Source of the DNA: Fimbriimonadaceae bacterium
GTDB taxonomy: Bacteria > Armatimonadota > Fimbriimonadia > Fimbriimonadales > Fimbriimonadaceae
Assembly: GCA_014380605.1 (NCBI GenBank)
Contig: JACMJO010000523.1
Location: forward strand, 1-33,149
Direction of reading: 5' to 3'
DNA: 33,149 nucleotides
The notes under the pieces are model-generated. The model searched no databases. It was not told where the DNA came from and was given only the letters and a program-made list of their open reading frames with translations. The position numbers were made by a program, and so were the translations under genes. Shown in pieces: positions 1-6,385 of this stretch (position 1 is the stretch's first letter; each line of letters opens with the position of its first letter).

Positions 1-1885
1 CAGCGAAGGTCATGCATGAACCCTGGGCATATCCTTCGGGGTTCTCCTCTGGCGTGCGCATGAAGCGCTCGGTATAGATGGTGTCGTAGTTCAGCCAGTC
101 GGTCACCGAACTCGAGGCGGCGGCGGCCCGGAAGACGTCGGGATGCCGCACCAGGCACATCAGGCTGGCGTAGCCGCCATAAGAGGTTCCTTGGATGCCG
201 ACGTTGTCGCCATCCACATAGGGCCGCTTAGCGAGTTCTTTGACCCCGGCTGCTTGGTCATCCATCTCAACGACGCCAAGCTTCCCATAGACCGCATCTC
301 GAAACGCCTTGCCCCGCCCACTCTGGCCCCGGCCCTCGATGCTTGCGACAAGGAAACCAAACTCTGTGATCGCGTCGGGAAGGTCGAAATTCTCGACTCC
401 ACCGCCAGACTCGGGCCCGGCGTAGACGCTGACGATCACTGGATACTTTTTGGCGGGATCAAAGTCGCTCGGGAAGTTCAGGGTTCCCCAGCACTTGGTC
501 TTGCCGTCGGCGGCGGTGAAAGTGAACCTCTCCGAACGCTTCAAACCAAGCTCGTTGAACTTAGATAATTCGCTCTTCGCAAGCTCTTCGATCACCTTGC
601 CTTTACCATCGCAGAGGCGGGTAACCGCTGGTTCATTGGTGCGAGTAACAGCGTCCGTAAACCAGTTACCGTCGGTGGACAGGTTGACGATGTGGTGGAA
701 CTTGGGATCGGTTAGTCGAGCGTCGCCCTTTCCATCCAATCCAACCCGGTGCAACTGCATCAGGTACGGATTCTCACCGCTCCGGGCGGTGTACCAAACC
801 GTGTTCTTTTTGAGATCGACCCGGGTCACCGAGCCTAAATCGAACTGGTTCTGGGTCACCGCGTTGTACAGTTTGCCGCTCAAGTCGTACAGATACAGGT
901 TCTTGAAGCCGTTTCGCTCGGAGGTCCAGAGGAACCGCTTCGGCCCCGGCCGATCTTCTTCCAGGTATTGAATTCCAGGATGATTCTCGGTCCAGCTTGC
1001 GGGCCAAGACTCTTTGATGATCACTCGGCATTTGCCAGTTGCCGGATTTGCGGCGCAAAACTCTAGCGTGTTCTGCTTGCGGTTGGTCCGGTTGAAGAAA
1101 AGCTCCGAGTCATCCGGCGACCAGCGCACATCGTAAACGTAGTGGCCGATATCCGGCACGCCGCTATCAAAGCTGGTGTCAACCGTGGTCGTTTTTTTGG
1201 TGTCGAGATCATAAACGAACAGGGTCACGACGGGGTTAGGAGCACCCGCCTTGGGATAGGCCTCGATGTCCATTGTGGACTGCACCTTGGCTTGATCCAT
1301 CGCCAGGAAGTAGTCGGGCACTTTGCTCTCGTCGAACCGATAGAAAGCCAGCTTCTTGCCATCCTTCGAAAACCACAGAGCTTCCCGGACGTTCAGCTCC
1401 TCGCCGTAAACCCAGCTCGCGATCCCGTACTTGGTCCGATCCTTTGCGTTGCCATCGGTGGTGACGGCTATCTCACCTTTTCCGTCAGGCGCGGAGATGT
1501 ACACATTTCGATCTCGGTGGAACGCCTTTAGTTTGTTGTCCTCAGTGAAAATCGTGTCGAACTGCCGGCCACGGGCAGGGTTGCCTCTGCGGCCTCGATT
1601 TCCAGCAGGAGGAGCCGTAGCCGCCGGCAATTCGCCCTCCGCTTTCTTCTTCCCAGCAAGATCATATATGTAGTTCTTGCCTTCGAAGCTGTAGCCCATC
1701 TGCTTACCATCTTCACTCCAGCGCACGTTCTGCAAGGTGCCGGGCTTGTAGGAGCCGTTGATCTGGTTACGGAGGCGAACATAACGGTCGTATCTGGGCA
1801 TGGTTGGAAGTCGATCTTGGCCGAAGCCGATAGCGCATTGGGATAGGATGGCCAGCATTAGGCCAGTCCGAGCGTGGCGGATCAT
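1..1885 (-). CDS. Prolyl oligopeptidase family (S9, DPP-IV-like) secreted peptidase, C-terminus cut off
   Basis: This is the N-terminal 628 residues of a serine peptidase of the S9B/DPP-IV type, which would release dipeptides from peptides in the periplasm or outside the cell. The reading frame runs open to the left edge. The chosen ATG (1885-1883) gives a signal peptide of about 22 residues ending near GFGQ. Residues about 40-420 form a WD-like beta-propeller with repeats such as VRWSEDGK and VRWSPDDS. The alpha/beta hydrolase part follows, with the nucleophile motif GTSYGG (Ser568, codon 184-182) and the DPP-IV-like TERFMRTPEENPEGY. The catalytic Asp and His lie beyond the window. A Gly/Arg-rich insert (residues about 77-85) interrupts the propeller. 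The start is 12 bases after the stop of the DUF554 gene, so it is probably last in the serC operon. The S9 assignment is secure; DPP-IV specificity is inferred. Confidence 0.9.
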   Translation of the reverse strand, partial: MIRHARTGLMLAILSQCAIGFGQDRLPTMPRYDRYVRLRNQINGSYKPGTLQNVRWSEDGKQMGYSFEGKNYIYDLAGKKKAEGELPAATAPPAGNRGRRGNPARGRQFDTIFTEDNKLKAFHRDRNVYISAPDGKGEIAVTTDGNAKDRTKYGIASWVYGEELNVREALWFSKDGKKLAFYRFDESKVPDYFLAMDQAKVQSTMDIEAYPKAGAPNPVVTLFVYDLDTKKTTTVDTSFDSGVPDIGHYVYDVRWSPDDSELFFNRTNRKQNTLEFCAANPATGKCRVIIKESWPASWTENHPGIQYLEEDRPGPKRFLWTSERNGFKNLYLYDLSGKLYNAVTQNQFDLGSVTRVDLKKNTVWYTARSGENPYLMQLHRVGLDGKGDARLTDPKFHHIVNLSTDGNWFTDAVTRTNEPAVTRLCDGKGKVIEELAKSELSKFNELGLKRSERFTFTAADGKTKCWGTLNFPSDFDPAKKYPVIVSVYAGPESGGGVENFDLPDAITEFGFLVASIEGRGQSGRGKAFRDAVYGKLGVVEMDDQAAGVKELAKRPYVDGDNVGIQGTSYGGYASLMCLVRHPDVFRAAAASSSVTDWLNYDTIYTERFMRTPEENPEGYAQGSCMTFA

Positions 1886-1897
1886 GTTTTGTACGTT

Positions 1898-2620
1898 CTA
1901 CTCTTTTTGAGAAGTTTCCTGCCTGGATTTGGCATGAAATAACGTTCTTCCAACAACGACCATAACCGGCGCCAAAGAGATCGCCGGAAGGAAATCTGCA
2001 GTTGGCAACTTCTTGATCTCCAACAGGCTAAGGCCGATCGCTATCATCATGATTCCTCCGGTCCCCGAGACTTCCGCCAGGAGGTCTTGATCTTGAGCCA
2101 GAGGCCGAAGCGGCTTGGCCGCCAAAGTGAGCGCTCCCTGAAACACAAGCACAACTGCCGCGCTGAGCAAGACTCCCCAACCCATCGACGCCGCCAAGAA
2201 CATGGCGGCGAACAGGTCCAGCGTCGACTTAAGAGCAAGCAGTTCTATCTTCTTCTCAAGGCCGTCTTGGAGACACCCCAAGATCGTGGTTGGTCCGATG
2301 CAGAACAAGACGGAGGCAGTCACCAGCCCCTCGGCGAATCGGCCTTCCCCGCCAAGCGCTCCCTTGGCCCAATCGGCAAAGCTCTCGATCCCGCCCTGGA
2401 TTCCTATCGCCATGCCCAGCATTCCGCCCAATGAGATCGCCGCCGCTACAATAAGAACGTTTTTGGACTGGAGAAACAACTTCACGCCAAGCCCGATGGT
2501 CACCAAGCCCAGCCCGGAGAGGACCAGCTCTTTGTAACTGTCCGGAATCTGATTACCCGCCAAAGCGCCGATGGTTGAGCCAACCGCGACGGTCGCTGTA
2601 TTGAGCAGGGTTCCTCTCAT
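1898..2620 (-). CDS. DUF554 family integral membrane protein
   Basis: A 240-residue hydrophobic protein of the DUF554 (YdfK/YqgA) family, whose function is unknown; a transport role has been suggested for the family but not proven. It opens with MRGTLLNTATVAVGSTIGAL and contains about seven membrane segments. Family-like stretches include SGLGLVTIGLGVKLFL, the Gly-rich SLGGMLGMAIGIQGGIE, FCIGPTTILGCLQDGL and GTGGIMMIAIGLSLLEIKKL. The ATG at 2620 overlaps the stop of the upstream gene as ATGA, so the two are likely translationally coupled. An in-frame extension to 2779 exists but lies inside the upstream gene and adds a polar sequence unlike the family, so I rejected it. The family call is firm; the function is open. 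Confidence 0.88.
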   Translation of the reverse strand: MRGTLLNTATVAVGSTIGALAGNQIPDSYKELVLSGLGLVTIGLGVKLFLQSKNVLIVAAAISLGGMLGMAIGIQGGIESFADWAKGALGGEGRFAEGLVTASVLFCIGPTTILGCLQDGLEKKIELLALKSTLDLFAAMFLAASMGWGVLLSAAVVLVFQGALTLAAKPLRPLAQDQDLLAEVSGTGGIMMIAIGLSLLEIKKLPTADFLPAISLAPVMVVVGRTLFHAKSRQETSQKE

Positions 2621-3333
2621 GACTTTGCCTCGTTCATGCTCTTGGCGACATGGATGATGATGAGGCTCCAGGCGGCTTCCACGAACAGGAACAGCACGAA
2701 CTGGAGTTTCTGGGGCATCGCGTAGATTCCCGATAAAGCCGGAATCCAGAACGCCCAGCCTACGATTAAGGCGGGCCAAATCTTTCGGAAGAGGGGCTCC
2801 TTCTTAAGTTCCTGGCGAACCGCTTGGACGCTGAATCCGTGGTGACCCCATAAAACCATCAAGACGAAATAGGGCATGAAGACTAATGGCGCCGCGAGGG
2901 ATTGGTCGGCAATGACCTTCAAGGCGACGGTCTTGAAATCGTTCTCGTTCCCGAAGAGCATGCCTAGAAGCCGATACAGGGTGTCGACGATTAGGCCGTT
3001 GAACCCAAACACCAAGAACATGAAGACGAGTTCGCCGCGCTTGAGTCGGTGCTGATCTTTGGTTGCTACCTTGAACAGTTCGGGGAGGATCACGCCCGCA
3101 AAAGCCGTCGCGATGAAGGCAAACGGCAACCCGCCCTGCTCCTTGAGTTTCGCCAAGGTCTCCGCAAAGCTGGCAACGGCGGGTAGGTTGTAGTAAGCGA
3201 CCACAAGTCCCACCACACAAGCCTGGATCAGCAAGAAGGGACGAATTTGGTCTTTAAGAGCCCTTATGCCAGGAGCCCATCCTCGTTCCCTCGCCAGAAC
3301 CTTCTCCAATCGCTTAGCCGATCTTAGCGGCAA
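2617..3333 (-). CDS. Mpv17/PMP22-like integral membrane protein
   Basis: About 238 residues with four or five membrane segments. The C-terminal half resembles Mpv17/PMP22 proteins of mitochondria and peroxisomes. The pattern K-x3-DQ-x3-AP appears as KVIADQSLAAP near residue 140. A W-x2-W-x-P run followed by an aromatic, Pro, Gln and a late Trp appears as WAFWIPALSGIYAMPQKLQ and then EAAWS near residues 192-222. These are the most conserved parts of that family; the match was made by eye. The start is uncertain: TTG at 3333 overlaps the end of serC by 20 bases, while TTG at 3309 lies four bases after the serC stop. The stop overlaps the start of the DUF554 gene. Its role is unknown; bacterial relatives are little studied. 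Confidence 0.6.
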   Translation of the reverse strand: MPLRSAKRLEKVLARERGWAPGIRALKDQIRPFLLIQACVVGLVVAYYNLPAVASFAETLAKLKEQGGLPFAFIATAFAGVILPELFKVATKDQHRLKRGELVFMFLVFGFNGLIVDTLYRLLGMLFGNENDFKTVALKVIADQSLAAPLVFMPYFVLMVLWGHHGFSVQAVRQELKKEPLFRKIWPALIVGWAFWIPALSGIYAMPQKLQFVLFLFVEAAWSLIIIHVAKSMNEAKS

Positions 3334-4408
3334 AGTCCTTCATTGCCGTTGCCAAAGCCTCGCAGCCCTCGACTGGGAATGAGTTGTAGGCGGTGGCCCG
3401 AATGCCGCCCACCGATCGGTGGCCCTTCAACCCATCCAGCCCCGCCGCTTCCGTTTCCTTCACAAACTGGTTGGTGAGATCTTCGTTTGGCAGGGTGAAT
3501 GTGATGTTCATGACGGATCTGCTCTCGGGCTGGCTATGGCCTTTGTAGAACCCACCGGAGTTATCGACGGCATCGTAGATCAGTTTCGCTTTCGCCGCGT
3601 TTCTTTGTTGAGATGCCGCGAGGCCGCCATCCGAAATCAGTTTCTTGTAAACCAAGCCGCAGATGTAGATGGTCCAGCACGGCGGAGTGTTGTAGAGCGA
3701 TCCATTCTCGACCTGCACCTTGTAATCGAACATTGGCGGTAGTCCGAACTTCCCTTCCTCAAGGAAATCGTCGCGAATGATAACTACGGTCGCTCCGGCA
3801 GGTCCCATGTTCTTCTGCGCTCCGGCATAGATAAGCGCGTACTTGGAGACATCCACGGGCCGGGACATGATGTCCGAAGACATATCGCAAACGACCGGAG
3901 CGGCAAGGGTGGGATCGCTGTGGAATTGGACTCCCTGAATCGTCTCGTTGGTCGTGAAGTGGACGAACGCCGCGTCGCTGGTGTACATCAGCGAGGCGAG
4001 GTCGGGCACGTAGTTGTAGTTCTCCGCCTTGGCATCGAAGACGAGGTTGGTGGCTCCATACACCTTTGCCGACTCGATCGCCTTCTTCCCCCAGGCACCG
4101 GTGACCACGTAGTCGGCGGGTTTACCGGCTGGCAGGAAAGACATCGGAATCATCGCGAACTGGGTACTTGCTCCGCCTTGCAGGAAGAGAACCTTGTAGT
4201 TGTCCGGAACTCCCATCAGGGTGCGCAGGTCGGCCTCGGCTTCCTGGATGATGGTCTCGAACGCCTTCGAGCGATGGCTCATCTCCATCACGCTCATCCC
4301 GGCGTCCTTGTAGTTCATCAGCCCTTCTTTTGCCTGCTCCAAGACCTCGATCGGAAGAACGCCCGGTCCGGCGGAAAAGTTGAAGATGCGATTGTAAGGC
4401 TGACCCAT
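3314..4408 (-). CDS. serC: Phosphoserine aminotransferase
   Basis: A 364-residue PLP enzyme that converts 3-phosphohydroxypyruvate and glutamate to phosphoserine, the second step of serine synthesis; the family also acts in pyridoxal phosphate synthesis in some bacteria. The start NFSAGPGVLP, the MEMSHRS motif (residues 41-47), LFLQGGASTQF and the cofactor-binding IYAGAQKNMGPAG with Lys199 are all intact, and the length matches the family. It leads the minus-strand operon with the Mpv17-like, DUF554 and S9 peptidase genes, which have no obvious link to serine synthesis. A TAAACT box sits eight bases before the ATG with no ribosome binding site, suggesting a very short or absent leader. serA and serB are not in the window. 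Confidence 0.97.
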   Translation of the reverse strand: MGQPYNRIFNFSAGPGVLPIEVLEQAKEGLMNYKDAGMSVMEMSHRSKAFETIIQEAEADLRTLMGVPDNYKVLFLQGGASTQFAMIPMSFLPAGKPADYVVTGAWGKKAIESAKVYGATNLVFDAKAENYNYVPDLASLMYTSDAAFVHFTTNETIQGVQFHSDPTLAAPVVCDMSSDIMSRPVDVSKYALIYAGAQKNMGPAGATVVIIRDDFLEEGKFGLPPMFDYKVQVENGSLYNTPPCWTIYICGLVYKKLISDGGLAASQQRNAAKAKLIYDAVDNSGGFYKGHSQPESRSVMNITFTLPNEDLTNQFVKETEAAGLDGLKGHRSVGGIRATAYNSFPVEGCEALATAMKDFAAKIG

Positions 4409-4416
4409 GGCATCGG

Positions 4417-4422
4417 AGTTTA
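4417..4422 (-). promoter_or_regulatory. Candidate -10 box of serC
   Basis: TAAACT on the minus strand, eight bases before the serC ATG. No Shine-Dalgarno sequence lies between them, so the transcript is probably almost leaderless. No clear -35 box is visible. Confidence 0.45.
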
Positions 4423-4497
4423 TCTAAGTCGCAAAGATTTTGGGATTTCCTCAGTGCTACGGTTCAATGGAAACTTCAATTCCGTCTTTAACTGCAC

Positions 4498-5049
4498 ATG
4501 TCCGAAATACCTCCCGTCCCCGAACCCGGCCCCACGCCACCACCCGAAGGTTATGTCGCCTATCCACGCGGCCCCCAGGCGACAACCTATGGCTCCGCGG
4601 ACCAACTTCAGGCACTTGTAGAGGGTTACTATGGACTCAACTACGTCTTTATCCTCAACGTCGTTCTGGCGATGGGCGGACGACTCGTGGGTCTGTCAGT
4701 GGACTCTCCTCAAGGGGCCCTGGCCATGCTCGCCGGGTATTTCATCGTTCTCTTTGTCGTAGTAGGCGCCTGTAGCTTTCCGTATAACCGAAAAATCGCT
4801 TTCGGTAAGGGCTGGGGCGACGGGAACGCCATCCTGGCTTCCCTTCTGACGGCGCTGTTCTCTTGGCTTTGCTGCGGAATTTTCGGCTATATCGTGATGC
4901 AACAGATTGCGATGTCGGAAATGAAGAAATATGGGTTGAAAGCCGGGCTGGGGCTCAGGAAGAAAGACGCGATGGCGCTTGTTGAGCAGCTGCGAGCACA
5001 GGAAAGCACGACCCGCACGGGCCAGCAATCCGGCAACCCAACCTTCTAA
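4498..5049 (+). CDS. Hypothetical membrane protein with Pro-rich N-terminus
   Basis: 183 residues that I do not recognise as a named family. Residues 1-30 are rich in proline (PPVPEPGPTPPPEG) and likely cytoplasmic or disordered. Three hydrophobic segments follow at about residues 45-65, 75-97 and 118-142, the last containing a CC pair (FSWLCCGIFGYIVMQQ). The C-terminal 40 residues are charged. It resembles small uncharacterised proteins with a Pro-rich tail plus a DUF4190-like or TM2-like membrane part, but no specific motif supports either. It is divergent from serC across an 89-base gap and its stop codon overlaps the tgt -10 box. The ATG is chosen because the Pro-rich region begins directly after it; no good ribosome binding site is visible. 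Confidence 0.7.
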   Translation: MSEIPPVPEPGPTPPPEGYVAYPRGPQATTYGSADQLQALVEGYYGLNYVFILNVVLAMGGRLVGLSVDSPQGALAMLAGYFIVLFVVVGACSFPYNRKIAFGKGWGDGNAILASLLTALFSWLCCGIFGYIVMQQIAMSEMKKYGLKAGLGLRKKDAMALVEQLRAQESTTRTGQQSGNPTF

Positions 5050-5052
5050 AAT
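5047..5052 (+). promoter_or_regulatory. Candidate -10 box of tgt (leaderless)
   Basis: TAAAAT overlapping the stop codon of the preceding gene. Exactly six bases separate it from the tgt GTG, the distance expected if transcription starts at the first base of the start codon. No Shine-Dalgarno sequence is present. Confidence 0.5.
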
Positions 5053-5058
5053 CCGGGC

Positions 5059-6219
5059 GTGTCCATCCGCTATGAGCTTCTCGCCGTTTGTCCTCACACG
5101 GGCGCACGGCGAGGGCGGCTTCATACTCCGCATGGAATCGTCGAAACTCCAACCTTCATGCCGGTCGGCACCCAGGGTACGGTCAAGACGGTCGGGAGCG
5201 AGGATTTGGAGGCGCTTGGCTATAGCCTGATCCTTTCCAATACCTACCACCTGTCTCTGCGACCCGGGGCTGATCTGATCGAACAGTTTGGCGGCTTGCA
5301 CAAGTTCATGAGTTGGAAGGGGCCGATCCTTACCGATTCGGGCGGCTACCAGGTGATGAGCCTGGCGCACATGCGCAAGATCACCGAGGAAGGGGTTTCT
5401 TTCAAATCTCATTTGGATGGGTCAGAGCATTTTTTGACTCCTGAGCGGTCGATCCAGATTCAGGGCCAGCTGAGCGTGGATATCAGCATGGCGCTGGACG
5501 TCTGTCCGCCTTACCCCTGTACTCGTGACGAGGCGGCCGAGGCGATGCGGTTGACGCATCTTTGGGCGCCGAGGAATTTGGCAGCGAGGCGTTTCTTTGA
5601 TGGAGGTGAGGGGCACGTTTCACCTCCATCACTTCCATCAACTGACTCACCTCCATCATCTCAGGCAGTCTTCGGGATCGTCCAGGGCGGGGTGCATGAA
5701 GACCTTCGGCGGGAATCCGCGGAATACATCACGAGTCATTCATTCGATGGCTTCGCCGTCGGTGGCGTGAGCGTCGGCGAACCCACGGAGATGCAGTATC
5801 CGGTGGTGAAGTTCGCCGCACCTTTGCTCCCGACCGACAAACCTCGCTACCTCATGGGCGTCGGCCATCCCCAGGACATCTTGCATGCCGTGGGCTGCGG
5901 GATCGATATGTTCGATTGCGTGCTTCCCACCCGAATGGCTAGGCACCATGCCCTTTACACCCTCAAGGGCCGAGTCAATGCGAGCGGCAAGAAGTGGGCG
6001 GAGCATGATGGACCGTTTGATGAGGGCAGCGTGTTTCCGGCAACTGAGAGATATTCCGCCGCCTACATCCGGCATCTGTTTAAGGCGGGGGAGGCACTCG
6101 CGGGCCGGTTAGCCACCTTGCACAACTTGGCTTTCTATGCCCGTCTCATGCAGGAGATTCGGGATGCGATCGAGTTTGGTTCTTGGCCCAGCTTGATGGA
6201 GCGCTACAAGCTGGCGTGA
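5059..6219 (+). CDS. tgt: tRNA-guanine transglycosylase, lacking zinc cysteines and with an insertion
   Basis: 386 residues. Tgt exchanges guanine at wobble position 34 of Asp, Asn, His and Tyr tRNAs for a queuosine precursor. Family motifs present include MPVGTQGTVKTV, SNTYHL, LTDSGGYQVMSL with the first catalytic Asp, FGIVQGG, GGVSVGEP and MFDCVLPTRMARH with the nucleophile Asp. Two things are odd. The C-x-C-x2-C zinc site is replaced at exact spacing by Ser324, Phe326 and Thr329, although the later His355 (LHN) remains. Compared with E. coli Tgt, about 18 extra residues rich in Ser and Pro sit before FGIVQGG, encoded by an inverted repeat. The GTG start follows a TAAAAT box by six bases. 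Other queuosine genes are not in the window. The catalytic residues imply it is active; zinc independence is an inference. Confidence 0.95.
   Translation: MSIRYELLAVCPHTGARRGRLHTPHGIVETPTFMPVGTQGTVKTVGSEDLEALGYSLILSNTYHLSLRPGADLIEQFGGLHKFMSWKGPILTDSGGYQVMSLAHMRKITEEGVSFKSHLDGSEHFLTPERSIQIQGQLSVDISMALDVCPPYPCTRDEAAEAMRLTHLWAPRNLAARRFFDGGEGHVSPPSLPSTDSPPSSQAVFGIVQGGVHEDLRRESAEYITSHSFDGFAVGGVSVGEPTEMQYPVVKFAAPLLPTDKPRYLMGVGHPQDILHAVGCGIDMFDCVLPTRMARHHALYTLKGRVNASGKKWAEHDGPFDEGSVFPATERYSAAYIRHLFKAGEALAGRLATLHNLAFYARLMQEIRDAIEFGSWPSLMERYKLA
5598..5658 (+). repeat. Inverted/direct repeat inserted in frame in tgt
   Basis: TGATGGAGGTGA at 5598-5609 is followed by two copies of its exact reverse complement, TCACCTCCATCA, at 5620-5631 and 5647-5658, with a partial CTTCCATCA between them. 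The block lies inside tgt without breaking the frame and encodes a Ser/Pro-rich loop absent from standard Tgt proteins. It could form a hairpin in DNA or RNA. Confidence 0.8.
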
Positions 6220-6222
6220 TCG

Positions 6223-6251
6223 ACAGGTCATACAAGTCCAATAGGACCTGT
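6223..6251. repeat. 29-bp hairpin repeat, copy A
   Basis: Seven-base arms ACAGGTC (6223-6229) and GACCTGT (6245-6251) flank a 15-base loop, four bases after the tgt stop. Copy B at 25638-25666 has the same arm and loop lengths, matches at 21 of 29 positions and shows one compensatory base-pair change. There is no T-tract, so it is not a typical intrinsic terminator. Confidence 0.65.
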
Positions 6252-6281
6252 TGCAATTCCAGCTCGATAGGGCGGTAACCT
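6251..6281 (+). promoter_or_regulatory. Possible promoter of the ABC-F gene
   Basis: TTGCAA (6251-6256) and TAACCT (6276-6281) are 19 bases apart, slightly longer than ideal. If used, the leader before the ABC-F start would be about 98 bases and include the short ORF and hairpins at 6305-6369. Weak evidence. Confidence 0.3.
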
Positions 6282-6304
6282 TAAGTCTGCCCTTCGCGGC
6301 AGTT

Positions 6305-6322
6305 ATGATAGACCTCAGCTAA
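6305..6322 (+). CDS. Possible five-codon leader peptide (MIDLS) upstream of the ABC-F gene
   Basis: ATG ATA GAC CTC AGC TAA. Its stop codon lies inside the left arm of the outer inverted repeat of the ABC-F leader. Translating ribosomes would therefore disturb that stem, as in attenuation leaders. There is no clear ribosome binding site, and such a short frame can occur by chance. Confidence 0.25.
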   Translation: MIDLS

Positions 6323-6369
6323 GCCTCCATCACGTTCTGATAACCGCGCGACATTCGCGCTCGCTTAGC
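6318..6369 (+). promoter_or_regulatory. Nested inverted repeats in the ABC-F leader
   Basis: The outer arms GCTAAGC (6318-6324) and GCTTAGC (6363-6369) are perfectly complementary. They enclose a tight hairpin GCGCGA (6346-6351), loop CAT, TCGCGC (6355-6360). The structure ends 16 bases before the ATG. It could be an attenuator or a translation-controlling structure; there is no T-tract. Confidence 0.45.
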
Positions 6370-6385
6370 AATTCCGAGGTTCTCC

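Noticed and set aside
2621..2779. N-terminal extension of the DUF554 protein
   Set aside because: It lies wholly inside the upstream gene and adds a polar sequence; ATG 2620 with ATGA overlap fits the family start.
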